Source: Alnus glutinosa (taxonomy: Eukaryota; Streptophyta; Magnoliopsida; Fagales; Betulaceae). From it: 64,000 bases of DNA. Both the position numbers and the translations under genes were made by a program. Location: assembly GCF_958979055.1 (NCBI RefSeq), contig NC_084888.1, forward strand, positions 36,413,804-36,477,803. Direction: 5' to 3'. Every line of letters begins with the position of its first letter. Position 1 is the first letter of the stretch. The notes under the pieces were generated by a model. That model worked only from the letters and a program-made list of their open reading frames with translations. It ran no database searches and had not been told where the DNA came from. This document shows positions 35,801-46,994 of the stretch, piece after piece.

Positions 35801-36165
35801 TTCCCTTTACACTTTATATTTTATCGGCAACCAAACAGAACATAAGAAAAGACCAATAATTAGAATCAAATAAATCTTAAAATCCAGAAAAAAATAGCAA
35901 TAACGCGAAATTCGATTTAAATTCGAGTGGGAGTGAGGAGGACCTGGCCGGAGGACTCGTTGTGAGGCACAGCGTAAGAGTTGCGGATCTCAATGACACC
36001 GTCGGGTGAGATCGAGCCGAGGAGCGTGCCGATGACGCGTTCGGCTTGGTCGGGGCGTCTCACGTAGCAGTCGCAGACGTTGAAGATGACCAAAGGCTGA
36101 ACCTTGGCGGACAGGGTCGCCGAGGAATGGCCGAACTGTAACACTGTGTGCTCGCTCGCTGCCAT
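32857..36165 (-). CDS. EIF3F: Translation initiation factor eIF3 subunit F, 285 aa, 6 exons
   Basis: Subunit of eIF3, which loads the 43S pre-initiation complex in the cytosol. Exons in coding order: 35944-36165, 35326-35405, 34491-34720, 33387-33508, 33196-33309, 32857-32946; all introns are GT-AG and the phases close to 858 bases. The protein is an MPN-minus family member: HTVLQF and PLVIFNVCDCYVRRPDQAER early, GTLLGS, RNSYAVPHNES, then GWYSTGLGV, HLTVDTGF, SLGDRQLAAQFQEIPLDLRM. The C-terminal helical part reads DDVYKYVDNVV and LLLYLSSITRTQL, ending AAQIL. Length is close to Arabidopsis eIF3f (293 aa). A telo-box lies 76 bases before the ATG, common for translation genes. Intron 1 holds a 100-bp tandem array. 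Confidence 0.95.
35456..35741. repeat. 100-101-bp tandem repeat in eIF3f intron 1
   Basis: Units start at 35456, 35556 and 35657 with GAATT(A/T)GGTCAGTTTGATC. The third is partial. Units 2 and 3 are almost identical (both with the longer A-run after AAACAC), unit 1 slightly diverged, so the last expansion was recent. It lies wholly inside intron 1 (35406-35943) and should not affect coding. Confidence 0.85.
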
Positions 36166-36240
36166 TCTCTGCGCTCGCGTTGGTCTGTCTGGGTTCGGTT
36201 GGGCAAAGAGAGTGTGTGTGAGAGAGCGTGCAGCGAGAGC

Positions 36241-36248
36241 TAGGGTTT
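36241..36248 (-). promoter_or_regulatory. Telo-box in the eIF3f leader/promoter
   Basis: AAACCCTA on the minus strand (TAGGGTTT on plus), 76 bases upstream of the eIF3f ATG. Telo-boxes are enriched just upstream of plant translation and ribosome genes expressed in dividing cells. A single short motif, so chance cannot be excluded. Confidence 0.45.
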
Positions 36249-36339
36249 TTGGAGAAGAGCAGGAGGTGAGAGCGGAATTGTTATGGGTACTTGGTAATTT
36301 TTGTTTGGTTATAAATTGGGCCGTGAGAACCTGTTAAAA

Positions 36340-38441
36340 GGACTAGGTCACCTGGATGTGGCCCGAGAATCTGAGATTAACTTTAAGGCCCGTTTAGGTT
36401 GCGAAATAGGCTCATATAATGGAACCACAATTTCTATAGAATAACAATTATTTTATTTCGTAGGAACTTATTCTTATAATTAATTATTTTTATGGGGATA
36501 AATATTTTCTAACGAAGTTGAACACACATTCCTTAAAAAAAAAAAAAAAAAAAGTAATAGCTATTCCGTAAGGAATAAACAACGTTTTCGGAAAAATTAA
36601 TATATATTTGAACCCTACTAGGGGTGAAAATGCGGATACGGTAATTAGTAATATCTTCATCTGCATAATACGATTATCACTTTTAGGTATCCGCGTTCAT
36701 GCTGATATTGTAGTTATTATCCATTATCCGCATATACGGTAATGACTATTTTGAATTACTATCCAAATCTATATGCAAGCTTAAATAATGCAGTTATTAC
36801 TATATGCAAGCTTAAATAATAAATTAAGATTTTACTTATTATACAATTCATGATTATCAGTCATAGATGGTCGTTGTTTCATAGAGTAATCGAGATTTGG
36901 ATTATTCAAAGAAAATGAACCAAAAAAATAGAAAATGTAAATATAATGAGTATGACTTTGTGATAATGAAAAACCTAATATAATCTTAAGATCATAAACT
37001 TACTGAATTCAAAATGACGTTGTTTCAATGAATTTATATATATTAAAAAACAATGCGGATGTGTTTGTTAACCACATTTACATACTTTAAAAACTACATC
37101 TGTATATGCAAATAGCAAATGCAAACGGTTATTATCTGTCCTCATTTTTGCCCGTACATTCAACCATTAAAAAAATAATAATAAAATAAAAATTTTGAAT
37201 AACTTGAATTGTTGTGGTCAGCCATAAATTGTTGTGGTCGACCATGAATTGTAAAACTCGTGGTGGTGCAAACCATCTCCGGTGAATTTGGTGGTGGCCT
37301 TGGTCAATGGTCACCCTCTATTCGCGTTGGGATGGTGCGCCACCCACATCAATTAAACCTTTATTTTTTTGTGTTATTTGTTTTTTATTATCTTAGTTTT
37401 AGGAAAAACCACTTACTTTTATTGCTGTCACAATCTCCTTTTTGTGAATGGTTTTGTGTTGTGACACGTCATCCAATTTGTTACCCACACGTAACATGTT
37501 CATTCGAATTTCGTATGCCAAATTTTGAAAGTATTTGGAAGACTTCACATGTGAACTATTGTAAGGATCTAAGGCAGCTGCACGTTAGGTCTTACAACCC
37601 GATGGAAGCTCGTGGTTTGGGCCCAATTACCTTAACTCATTCTCAACTTAGGTTGACCGGGGTAGATGTTTGGTACGTAGATCAAATGTCATTCAAATTA
37701 TTATAAAAGTCCAAGCTAGTTAATGATAAATTAAAACAAGGTTCTAATTTATGACGATCTTTTTTAGATTAATGAGATAACGCCTATATGATGGGAGCTT
37801 GGTGTCAACTATCCGTGGTTAGAAGCCACAAAAACATTACTCTAATAGCATATTAAATTATGAGTTAACTCAAATAAAAGTTAATAAAAATCATAAATTT
37901 TATTATTTAACCACTAGTTTAATATGATTAAAAAAAAAAAAAAAACGAATTTGAAACTGTTACAGCGTAATATTTTGTAGATCTTTAATGAAAATTTAAC
38001 TTCAAAATAATCCGAATTCCACTTAATCTAATTCATCAATTTATACGGGTGATATGTGATACAAAGATCTAGATAAGCACAATGGCAATGATTAGAAGAA
38101 AAACAAAAAACAAAATCGGATATCTATCTCAATACAATAAGGAGTAGTAGGTAACCGTCGGCCCATCTCCAACTATAGAATAATTTAATAAAAAAATGGC
38201 CCCAAAAAAAGTATAATATATAACTCACAACATGTAATTTAAAAGAGTAATGTTATACTTGTTAAAATATTCATTACATGATTAAATTTATTTATTCCTA
38301 TCTGCTTAAGTTTTTAAGATAAGTGATAATTTAATATGGTATCAAAACGAAGATCCTGAGTTCAAACTCTGACTTTTTCATTCATCTCCTATTTTTAATT
38401 AAATATTTCGCGCCAATTGCATATTTACATGTGTTAACAAA

Positions 38442-38486
<45 letters not shown>

Positions 38487-39142
38487 AAGATCGTGTGCAA
38501 TAAGGTACAATAGGGCAGCTTCAGAATTTTTCCAGGTCTCTGCAAGGCATGTATTCCAATAGTGCAAGAAAGTGGACCATCGCTATTGGGGCACTTGTCC
38601 AAACAAATAAGATTAGGACAAATTTTGTAATAAGATAGCCTCAGGGGCGAACCACTCCTAGGCTTGGAGCATAGTGCCCCAAAATTTTAAAAAATTTCCC
38701 AAGTTTAAAAATTTTCTCACAATTTTATATATTTTTTTTATTAAAGAAATCCATCAAAATAATTTTTTACCCTCCATTATTTTTTAGTTGCGCCCCTCTC
38801 CAGGCTCTCCTAAACTCTTACATCCCGCCCCTAAATAGATAAAAGCACTAATTCGATTTATAATATAGTTCAGAACAGAAGCATTGTTATTGGATAGACA
38901 ATACAAGCTGACAGAAGCATTACAAAGCCCAACCACTAGAAATGGGGCCATCAACAATCTCCGTTTGAACAAAAAAAAGACAGTAGGAAAGAAGGCCCTT
39001 GAAAGAAGCATACTACTATTACACATCTTAACGTACACATACACAAAGAAAAAGGAAAGGAAAAAAAACAGAGAGACTGGACAAGCTTGGCTTGATCTTT
39101 AACTTGCAACATCGATCACGGGCTGTATGATCAGATCAATCA
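36340..39142. other. Intergenic DNA between eIF3f and PIP1
   Basis: AT-rich, no gene supported. It holds an A-run (36536-36553), a block rich in GGATACGG/GGTATCCG-like motifs around 36620-36760, a TA microsatellite (38443-38481), a SINE-like stretch at about 38275-38400 related to 26.8 kb, and about 38640-38840 with ends AGGGGCGAACC and GCCCCTAA resembling the GGGGCGGAG-ended repeat family. The frame at 37260-37706 is open but matches nothing I recognise. Confidence 0.4.
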
Positions 39143-40466
39143 TCACTTCGATTTGAAGGGAATGGCCCTGATCACAACCTGGTGGTACAGAGCTGCCAGT
39201 GCTGCCCCAATGAATGGCCCCACCCAGAAAATCCACTGCACCCACAACCACAGTATATGAAAACAAAAAAAGTGTAAGAAGTAATTAGAACATATATAGA
39301 TTAGGTTAATTACAGCTAGCGGTTCTTAGAATTAAGAGATGGGAGAAATCAGATGGTTTACGTGGTCATCCCAGCCGCGGTCCTTGTTGTAGATGATTGC
39401 CGCACCAAGACTCCGAGCTGGGTTAATACCAGTTCCGGTTATGGGGATGGTAGCCAAGTGCACCAAGAACACCGCGAACCCGATTGGCAGAGGTGCCAAA
39501 ATCTGATCAAATACAATAATACACCATCGTAAAAAAAAAAAAAAAATCATCAACCAATCATATTTTGAGAGGAAGAGGGAGAGTGAGATTGCTTACGGGC
39601 ACGTGGGAGTCCCTGGCGCTACGCTTGGCGTCAGTGGCGGAGAACACAGTGTAGACAAGAACAAAGGTGCCAACAATCTCAGCGCCAAGGCCATCGCCCT
39701 TGGTGTAACCAGGGTTCACAAAGTTGGCCCCACCGCCCACAGTTAGGTACGTGGTCTTCTGGAACCCCTTCACAACACCAGCACCGCAAATCGCACCCAG
39801 GCACTGCATCACCATGTAGAACACCGCCCTCGTCAACGACAGCTTCCTCGCCAGAAAAAGCCCAAACGTCACCGCCGGGTTTATGTGACCCCCTGCCATT
39901 AAAAAATTATAATCGTTAATCGACTCAAATCGTGTGAGCCCGTCTAGCTCAGTTGGTAGAGCGCAAGGCTCTTAACCTTGTGGTCGTGGGTTCGAGCCCC
40001 ACGGTGGGCGTCTTTTTTTTCTTAATATATTTATTATTATTATTACTACTTTTTTATTTTTTATTTTTCGTCAAAGCCGAAATGAAACATAATAAGAATA
40101 AATTACATGCAGTTTTTGCAGTGTCGAACCTGAGATGCCAGCGGTGCAGTAGACGAGGGCGAAGATCATGCCGCCAAAAGCCCAAGCGATTCCTTGAATT
40201 CCGACCGTTGTGCACTTGGTCTGGGACTTAGCGACGCCCATCACCGTCAAAATCGTGATGTACAGAAACAGGAAGGTGGCCACGAATTCAGCGATCCCAG
40301 CCCTGTAAAAGGACCAGGAGGTTAGCTCAGACGGCTCGAACAGCGGCGCCGGCGGTGGCTCCTTGTAGTCCTTGCCTTCGTCTTGGCTCTGAGCCGCCGT
40401 CCCAATTGGCTGCCTCTCCGGGAACTTGTTGGCTCCCAATCTAACATCCTCTTCCTTACCCTCCAT
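39143..40466 (-). CDS. PIP1: Plasma-membrane aquaporin PIP1 subfamily, 288 aa, 4 exons
   Basis: Water channel of the plasma membrane; PIP1 proteins usually reach the membrane as heterotetramers with PIP2. Exons in coding order: 40130-40466, 39597-39892, 39362-39502, 39143-39235, closing to 867 bases. The N-terminus [20 protein letters not shown] is the long PIP1-type tail. Two NPA loops, [11 protein letters not shown] and [13 protein letters not shown], carry the pore; the selectivity-filter Arg follows the second NPA and the His lies in VHLATIP. The tail AIPFKSK ends without the PIP2 phosphoserine region. Three introns interrupt the usual PIP positions. Exact isoform (PIP1;1 to 1;5) cannot be fixed. 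Intron 1 (39893-40129) contains a tRNA gene on the other strand. A TATA box lies 100 bases upstream. Confidence 0.96.
39938..40010 (+). tRNA. tRNA-Lys (anticodon CTT)
   Basis: 73 bases that fold as a full cloverleaf: acceptor GCCCGTC pairs with GGTGGGC (G-T wobbles allowed) with discriminator G; D arm GCTC..GAGC; anticodon stem CAAGG/CCTTG with loop CTCTTAA, giving anticodon CTT; T arm CGTGGGTTCGAGCCCCACG. Box A is TAGCTCAGTTGG and box B GGTTCGAGCCC. A run of eight T follows at 40012-40020, a polymerase III terminator. It has no CCA tail, as is normal for nuclear tRNA genes, and needs no intron. It lies inside intron 1 of the PIP1 gene in antisense orientation. Confidence 0.97.
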
Positions 40467-40565
40467 CTTTAGCTCTAATCACAAAGCGCTCTCTCTCTCA
40501 AAAGTTGATTAGTGAGGGACCGTTCGATCACTCCGATGAGACTGGTGTGAGTGGAAGTAGCGAGA

Positions 40566-40572
40566 TTATATA
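40566..40572 (-). promoter_or_regulatory. TATA box of PIP1
   Basis: TATATAA on the minus strand, 100 bases upstream of the PIP1 start codon, with a CT/GA-rich leader (40487-40500) in between. Confidence 0.55.
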
Positions 40573-40579
40573 AGGCACA

Positions 40580-42740
40580 ATGGCCTAAGTTGATGAGGCA
40601 AGGAGGTGAGGTGGTGGGACCTTGTCCGTATTTCTAATTGAATTTATTTTCTTATCTCGTAGCCGACCAATCATTTTTCTGATTTTTCATGGTAAAAGGA
40701 CTTCAATGCCCCCGTATGTTTGTTGAAAGTGACATTAGATTTTCCTACTTGGCACAACCTGGTCCATACACTTGTCAGTTTGTATGAATGAGTCCACCGT
40801 CCATGTGCTTAAAGAAACGAGGAAAATGTTGGGTTTTGTTTTTCCAGCTTTAGTTTAGTCCAAGTCAGCCTCTCGGTCGGTTCCTGGCTAGATCACATAT
40901 TTCGTCTCGTGTTAGGTACTGCATACGTGGCTAACAAAGAAATATTAGAGTTTTTTTTTAGTGTCTTTTTTAGGTCTTTACTATTTTTATAGAGAGAGAA
41001 ATGAAACTGTAATTTTTTTTTTTGTTGGAAATAAAATAAAGTGTCATATCAGAATAAAATGATAAAAAAAAAAAAAAAAATACTAGAAAGAAGTCTAATA
41101 TTTCTCAAATTACTAGGGCTCACCCATGGCAAATTGGCAATATTTGACATGGCTCCTCTTTCATAAATCACCATTTTTTATCTACACTCAATCAGAGGTA
41201 ATTCTCATAGCACCTTTACTCACGAACACCATGACCTAAACGGGTTTACAATACCATTGATCGCAACCACTTTTGTCAGATGAACAAGCCATAACTTGAC
41301 CTCAACTCCAAACATAATGATAAAAAAAAAGTTAATGAATAGTGATTAATAAGTATGATCAGTCTTGTCCCCATGTTAAGAGATTTTCATATATATATAT
41401 ATAGCCAAATATTATCAATCTCACAATCATTGTGGAAAGCGTCTGCCAAAGGATATCGTGAATTCGTGATGGCAAATAGGTTGTCATGCTTCTTATTTCA
41501 CATGGCCAAGAATAATTAGTTCATTAATAATTATTACGAGCAGAGGATCGGAGCTAATCATTATCTGTTCATAGGGCAAAGAACCGCGCTCCCACACATT
41601 CATGCTGGCAGTTTTGTTTAGATGATAACCATGGGTTGCTGGAATTTGATTATACTAATCTCGTCGATTAATAAATATATATATATTCCGGTTGAATTCT
41701 TTTATTATAGGTGACATGCATGGATGGATAACAAAAAATAATGCGCATGTCGTATATGCGGTGCCATCTTCTCCGAATCTTTTTGGGATATATCTTCATC
41801 ATCATCTCGTTCTGGAAAATTAGAGGTTATTATATTAAATAGACCATTCACATCTGAGTAGAAGCTGGATCAGGATGGCACGCCCCACTGATCGATGTGG
41901 TTCAAACACCCAGATTCACTTCTCCCATTTAGGACAACTACTACAGTGCCAGGTTCTTATTTAATTTGGACCACATGAACACTTTGATGGCCAGATTCTT
42001 TAGGGGACTACCAAAGTGGTCAAGTGTTCTATAAGCAGGTTTTGGACCCCCCATCTTTTTATTTGTATACCACACAAAAAGAAATAAGATCCATGGCCTC
42101 CGGTGACCCTCCTCCCATCCTCACATTTTTTATATAGCACATCTCGAGGGAGAGGTAAAAAGTTAATTTTAGAAGAATTTGTATAGATTCTTTTAAAAAA
42201 GTTGCTGAGACCAGTTATTGCCTCATAAGCTCCAACGTGGTTGGTATAGATCATTTCTTCTCTCAAGATCCCAGTGGGGAGAGATACTTGAGCCTCAGTG
42301 AAAATTAAAAGTACCGGCGATCCTTTAGTGCAAAAGTAAACGATAAATTAATTAAACTCTAAATGGCTATAATTAGCCAACGGAGCTGATGACTCATAAA
42401 GAGGTCTTATTTAATTAGTTTAAACATAGAAATTAAAAGTTAGTGCCTAGTGGGAGTAGCTTAACCTAAGCTTGTTGTTACAGGCTGTAAATTCAACTTC
42501 TATTAGATTATACAAGCTATTACTTAAAATTACATTATTCAATTGAGTGGCAATTTAATATTTCGTCATGTTCTTCGTTTGTATGTACGTTGGTTTAACA
42601 TTAACACAACGGACAAGTATTCCCAACTAAACATTGTTGAAATTCTCAATCATGATCTAATGGTGACGATACAGGTTTATTATTATATGTATTTTTTATG
42701 AGCTACCGCCTATTGAATTTGGGCCATAGCTTTTGCTGAT
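40580..42740. other. PIP1 upstream region and intergenic DNA
   Basis: No gene supported. The PIP1 promoter occupies the left part. Short A/T runs, TA runs near 41390 and 41675. The 88-codon minus frame at 42000-42266 is not recognisable. Confidence 0.4.
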
Positions 42741-42743
42741 ATG

Positions 42744-44090
42744 GCTGTGTATATCACTATCCCTTGGCTGTCAAGCTCGATCCCCCCACCCCCCCCAAAA
42801 AAAAAACAAAAAACAAAAAACAAAGAAAGAAAGAAAAATTAAAAAAAGAAGAAGAAGAAGAAGAAGAAGAAGAAGAAGAAGAAGAGAAAATTAGTGTTAT
42901 TTGATGGCAACAATTCATGATTGCATTATATTTGGGAATTTTTGTGTTTGCATCAAAAGGAAAAGGGATCACTTTGCTTTGTTCATATATTAATAATCTT
43001 CATGACAGAGATAACAAGACAAAATTGGTTACCCTATCATGAAGTGCAACTAATATATCCTATGCCATACGTAGTTTTTAGGGGTAATTTTGGATCACAA
43101 TTTTATTTTTTTTTATTATTTTTTTTTTTTGACAAATTGGGTTTTGAGGAAAATTTTCAAATTAGGTCTATTAATAAACTGACATTTATCTTTAAAAATG
43201 AAATTATCATAGGCATTTTTTAAAATGTATATAAAAATTATATATTCTATTAAAAATGCATGTAAAAATTACATGTTTTTTAAACAAATGTCAGTCTAAT
43301 AAAATGAATTAAAAAAAAAAAAAAAAAAAAAACCTAATTTGTCCTTTCTAAATATGATACAATATTAAAGCTGAATCACAAGTCTTTAACTGTATTCATC
43401 CCTTCAACCCACTTTTTGTTAGAACATATTACGGGATTTAATTTATTGTAATCAAAATAAATTAGATTTGATGAATGCATTTATATATGCATTGATTTAA
43501 TTTCTCATTTCATCTTGTATTCTCTCCGTACATCTCTATAAATATAGATTTTTTATATTGTTAAATCATTAAATGAATAAAAGTAAAATATAGCCTTAAG
43601 ACGTGGAGGTAATAAAGCCGAACTAAATAGCATAAAGATGTGGCTTTGTACATCACTATCCCTTAGAAAGATGGCTGACAAGCATCCCCACAAAAATAAA
43701 AATAAAAAAGATAAAAAGAAGAAGAGAAGAGCATATATAGTTTTATTTGATGGCAACAATTCATTGCAGTTTGGCATTTTTCTGTACGTTTGCATCGAAA
43801 GGAAAATGGATAACTTTGCCTTCGATCATGACAGAGATATAGCAAGATAAAATTGGTTCCCGTTCCCCTATCAAGTGCCACTACTTAATATATATCTATA
43901 TATATATATATATATGCCATAGGTAGTTTTTAGTGCTAATTTTGGATCAAAAAATGTTTCTTCTACATTGGGTTTGAAAAAATTATTAAACTCATATTTG
44001 TCTTTAAAAGCAGTGATTCTCACATATATATATATATATATATAAAATTACGTATATAAAAATTAATTACATAATATTTTATTTTTGAGA
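42744..44090. repeat. Diverged tandem duplication, period about 890 bp
   Basis: Blocks in 42744-43300 recur in the same order in 43634-44090: ATCACTATCCCTTGGCTG against ATCACTATCCCTTAGAAAG, TGATGGCAACAATTCATG against TGATGGCAACAATTCATT, GATCACTTTG/GATAACTTTG, CATGACAGAGATA in both, and TAGTTTTTAGGGGTAATTTT against TAGTTTTTAGTGCTAATTTT. The first unit also carries a GAA microsatellite (42848-42887). No coding capacity is evident, so the frames with Ser or Lys runs over the microsatellite are not genes. Confidence 0.65.
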
Positions 44091-45926
44091 AAATCCCTAG
44101 CGCGCAATCAATTAACTGCATGGTTGAGGAATGGCTCGTATTAATTAAAAAACTGCCTCTAATGCGAACTAGTACGTGATTACGTACTTTGAATCGTTAC
44201 CACCAAGGAAAAAGCTTAATGGGGCACGTTACGTTAGAAGCAAGCCGATCGAAAAGATGGAATCCTCGCAATGGCAGACAATATTATTGAAGTACAGCCT
44301 GAAATTCCATGCAACCACACATGACAGCGATAGCACCTAATCTGTCACCAGCTCTTCAATTCTGCAAGCTACACTTGCAATAGTGACTGGGGGTGTCAAA
44401 TTCGGGCTGCTAAAAAGAGAGATTATATATCATTAATTATTTGTTTTGGGTAGGTGTGGGTCTTGTATTTTACTATTTTACATCGATCGTCCCAAACAGA
44501 AAAGTCCTCTAATTTTTTCCTTTCAGATTGTCCTTATTTCACAGAAATTTGAGTGGCTTGGTAATAATAATAATATACCCTCATCCACGTACGATAGCCA
44601 AGGCGGAGTTACTAAGAGGCGAGAGGGGGGCAAACGTAACCCAGCCTATTCTCTTAGAAATTTATGTAGCCCATATATAATAGTTACTTAATTTGCTGGC
44701 CGGCGCCCATTGCCCACTCTAAAAGAGTCGAACTCTCTCTAATAGTTACATATGTAAGCCAATTTTTCAGACTTTTAAAGTGAAGTGTTAGAGGTTGTCA
44801 AAGCAATCCAAAGAAGCTTTTTTAGTCATTGTGATGTGTCAAAAGATTCAGAATTTCTAAGTTCTCCTCTAAATTAAATCCACTTTGCACTCACGATGTG
44901 TCCTCCTTTATCTCACTTGATTCACCCAATCCCACTCACAGTCGGTCACGGTCACATGGCATGTTGCTACTATTGCAAAGTAAAAGCACAATTCAGTTTT
45001 AGGTGCATGTGCCCGGCCATACACTACAAATTATCTTTAGAGACGAAATGCTATAATTTTTAAATTTTTCTCTCAAAATTTGGTCCCTAAATAATGTGTT
45101 ATAATATTTCTATAAGATAGTGACATATTTTTCAAAATAATTGATCACATAAGATTGTGACACATCATTTAAAGAGAAAAAATCGAAAAACGTAGCATTT
45201 ATCTGAACTTTGATATCTTTTTTATTCCACCCACAAAATTTATCTAAGTCGTCCTAGCTTACTTCTCATGGTTGTCAAAACTCAAAATACCCAAAACAAC
45301 AAGAAGGCCGTCTGTGATGTTTTGCAATTGGAAACATGCGCAAAAATTTGAATTTTTAATCTCGCTCCAAGTGAACAAAAATATTAACTCCACCACTAGT
45401 CTATAGCCACGTCTAATGCTTATATATATATATATATTGTAAGCTTTAAAATTCATGTTACAACTGTGATAGTGATATGTGAAAATAGGGTAACATCTCT
45501 ATTCCATTTAAATGCAAACATCTGGTATTTGTCCCATTGAGAGAGGAAATTATGTAAATATATGTAATTCTTTTATATGATTGAAAACAAAAAACAAAAA
45601 AAAAACAAAAAGGGTGATATGTTAAATTTTAGTCTAAAATGAAAGGGCATGTCAACCAATATTTAACGGACGGAATTACTAGAAGTCATGTTTTCCGGAA
45701 ACAATGGGAGTCTTGTCATTGTTACTTTCGCGTTTCGATAGACTAACTACACTTGAAAAAGGACAAAGAAGTCATTGGATCGGAATCTCTTATCATTTCC
45801 TGTCCTGGGCGTAGAAAATTGTAAAAAGCCTCCAATGGCCTAACCATGCATGATGCACCTACTCAAACAACAGACAATTAGGACAGGTTTGGGTAAGGAT
45901 TGTTTTATTATTGTTATAATATTTTA
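44091..45926. other. Intergenic DNA
   Basis: No gene supported. Short TA runs near 44020 and 45421; otherwise AT-rich unique-looking DNA. Confidence 0.4.
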
Positions 45927-46354
45927 GGGGTAATTATTTTTTTCCCCATCAACTATCGGTCATTGTCAACATGCCTCCATGAACTGACACATTGACCAAA
46001 AAGAGAGCATCTAATTATCAACTTTACTTACTTTGCCCCCCTCCGTCAGGGAATCATGTTAACTTGGACGGAATACGCCATTTTTTTGTGTTAATTTTGG
46101 TTTAAAGACCAAAATGCCCTCCAACAGTAATTAATAAAAAAAATATTAAAATTAATATTTTTAAAAAAGTTGAGGGCATTTATGTCATTTTTGAATTTGA
46201 CTTAGGGTATTTAAGTCTTTTTACGAATTAAACTGACGGAATTGAACAAAGTATGTAAAGTTGGTAGTTGGATACTCTCTTTTAGTTGAGTTGTCAGTTC
46301 ATGGGGGCCTGTTGACAATAGCTGGTAGTTGATGGGGAAAAAATGTAATTACCC
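45927..46354. mobile_element. Long-TIR MITE, copy 1 of an adjacent pair
   Basis: GGGGTAATTA at the left mirrors TAATTACCC at the right, and the arms run over 100 bases inward (CATCAACTATCGGTCATTGT against the reverse complement of AATAGCTGGTAGTTGATG; GAACTGACACATTGACC; CAACTTTACTTACTTTG). The middle is AT-rich and non-coding. A second copy of the same family starts about 200 bases further on, in the same orientation. Confidence 0.75.
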
Positions 46355-46557
46355 TTATATTTTTTTATTTTTTTAAAAAATATGTTGGTTTTTTTTTACA
46401 ATTCAAATTCTATTTAGATTTTATTCATTTTTTTTTTTCCTTCTAATTTTGACTCAAATTTTCTAAACCATCAAAGTATAATTTCAAAAAATAAGTTCTT
46501 TTAGTATTTGTAATTTTGAATATAATACAAAATAGTAGAATATAATAATAAAAAAAA

Positions 46558-46984
46558 GGAGTAATTACCTTTTCTCCCCATCAACTACCAGCCATTGTCA
46601 ACATGCCCCCATGAACTGACACATCGACCAAAAGAGAGCATCCAACTACCAACTTTACATACTTTGCCCCCATCCGTCAGAGAATCCCATTAACTTGGAT
46701 GGAATATTCCATTTTGGGGCGTTAATTTTGGTCTTTTAAACCAAAATACCCTCCAACAGTAATTAATAAAAAAATATTAAAGTTAATATGTTTAAAAAAG
46801 TTGTGGGCATTTATGTCATTTTTGAATTTGAGTTAAGGTATTTAAGTCATTTTACGAATTAAACTGACGGAATGGGACAAAGTATGTAAAGTTGGTAGTT
46901 GGATACTCTTTTTTGGTCGAAGTATCAGTTCATGAGGGCATGTTGACAATGGCTGGTAGTTGATGAAAAAAAAGTAATTACCCC
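46558..46984. mobile_element. Long-TIR MITE, copy 2 of an adjacent pair
   Basis: Same family, size (about 427 bp) and orientation as 45927-46354: CCATCAACTACCAGCCATTG at the left, GACAATGGCTGGTAGTTGATG-type arm at the right. TAAAAAAAA stands on both sides (46549-46557 and 46986-46994), compatible with a 9-bp Mutator-type duplication, although an A-run is weak evidence. Confidence 0.75.
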
Positions 46985-46994
46985 CTAAAAAAAA

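Noticed and set aside
42757-42972. Frame with a long Ser run
   Set aside because: Translation of the GAA/TTC microsatellite at 42848-42887.
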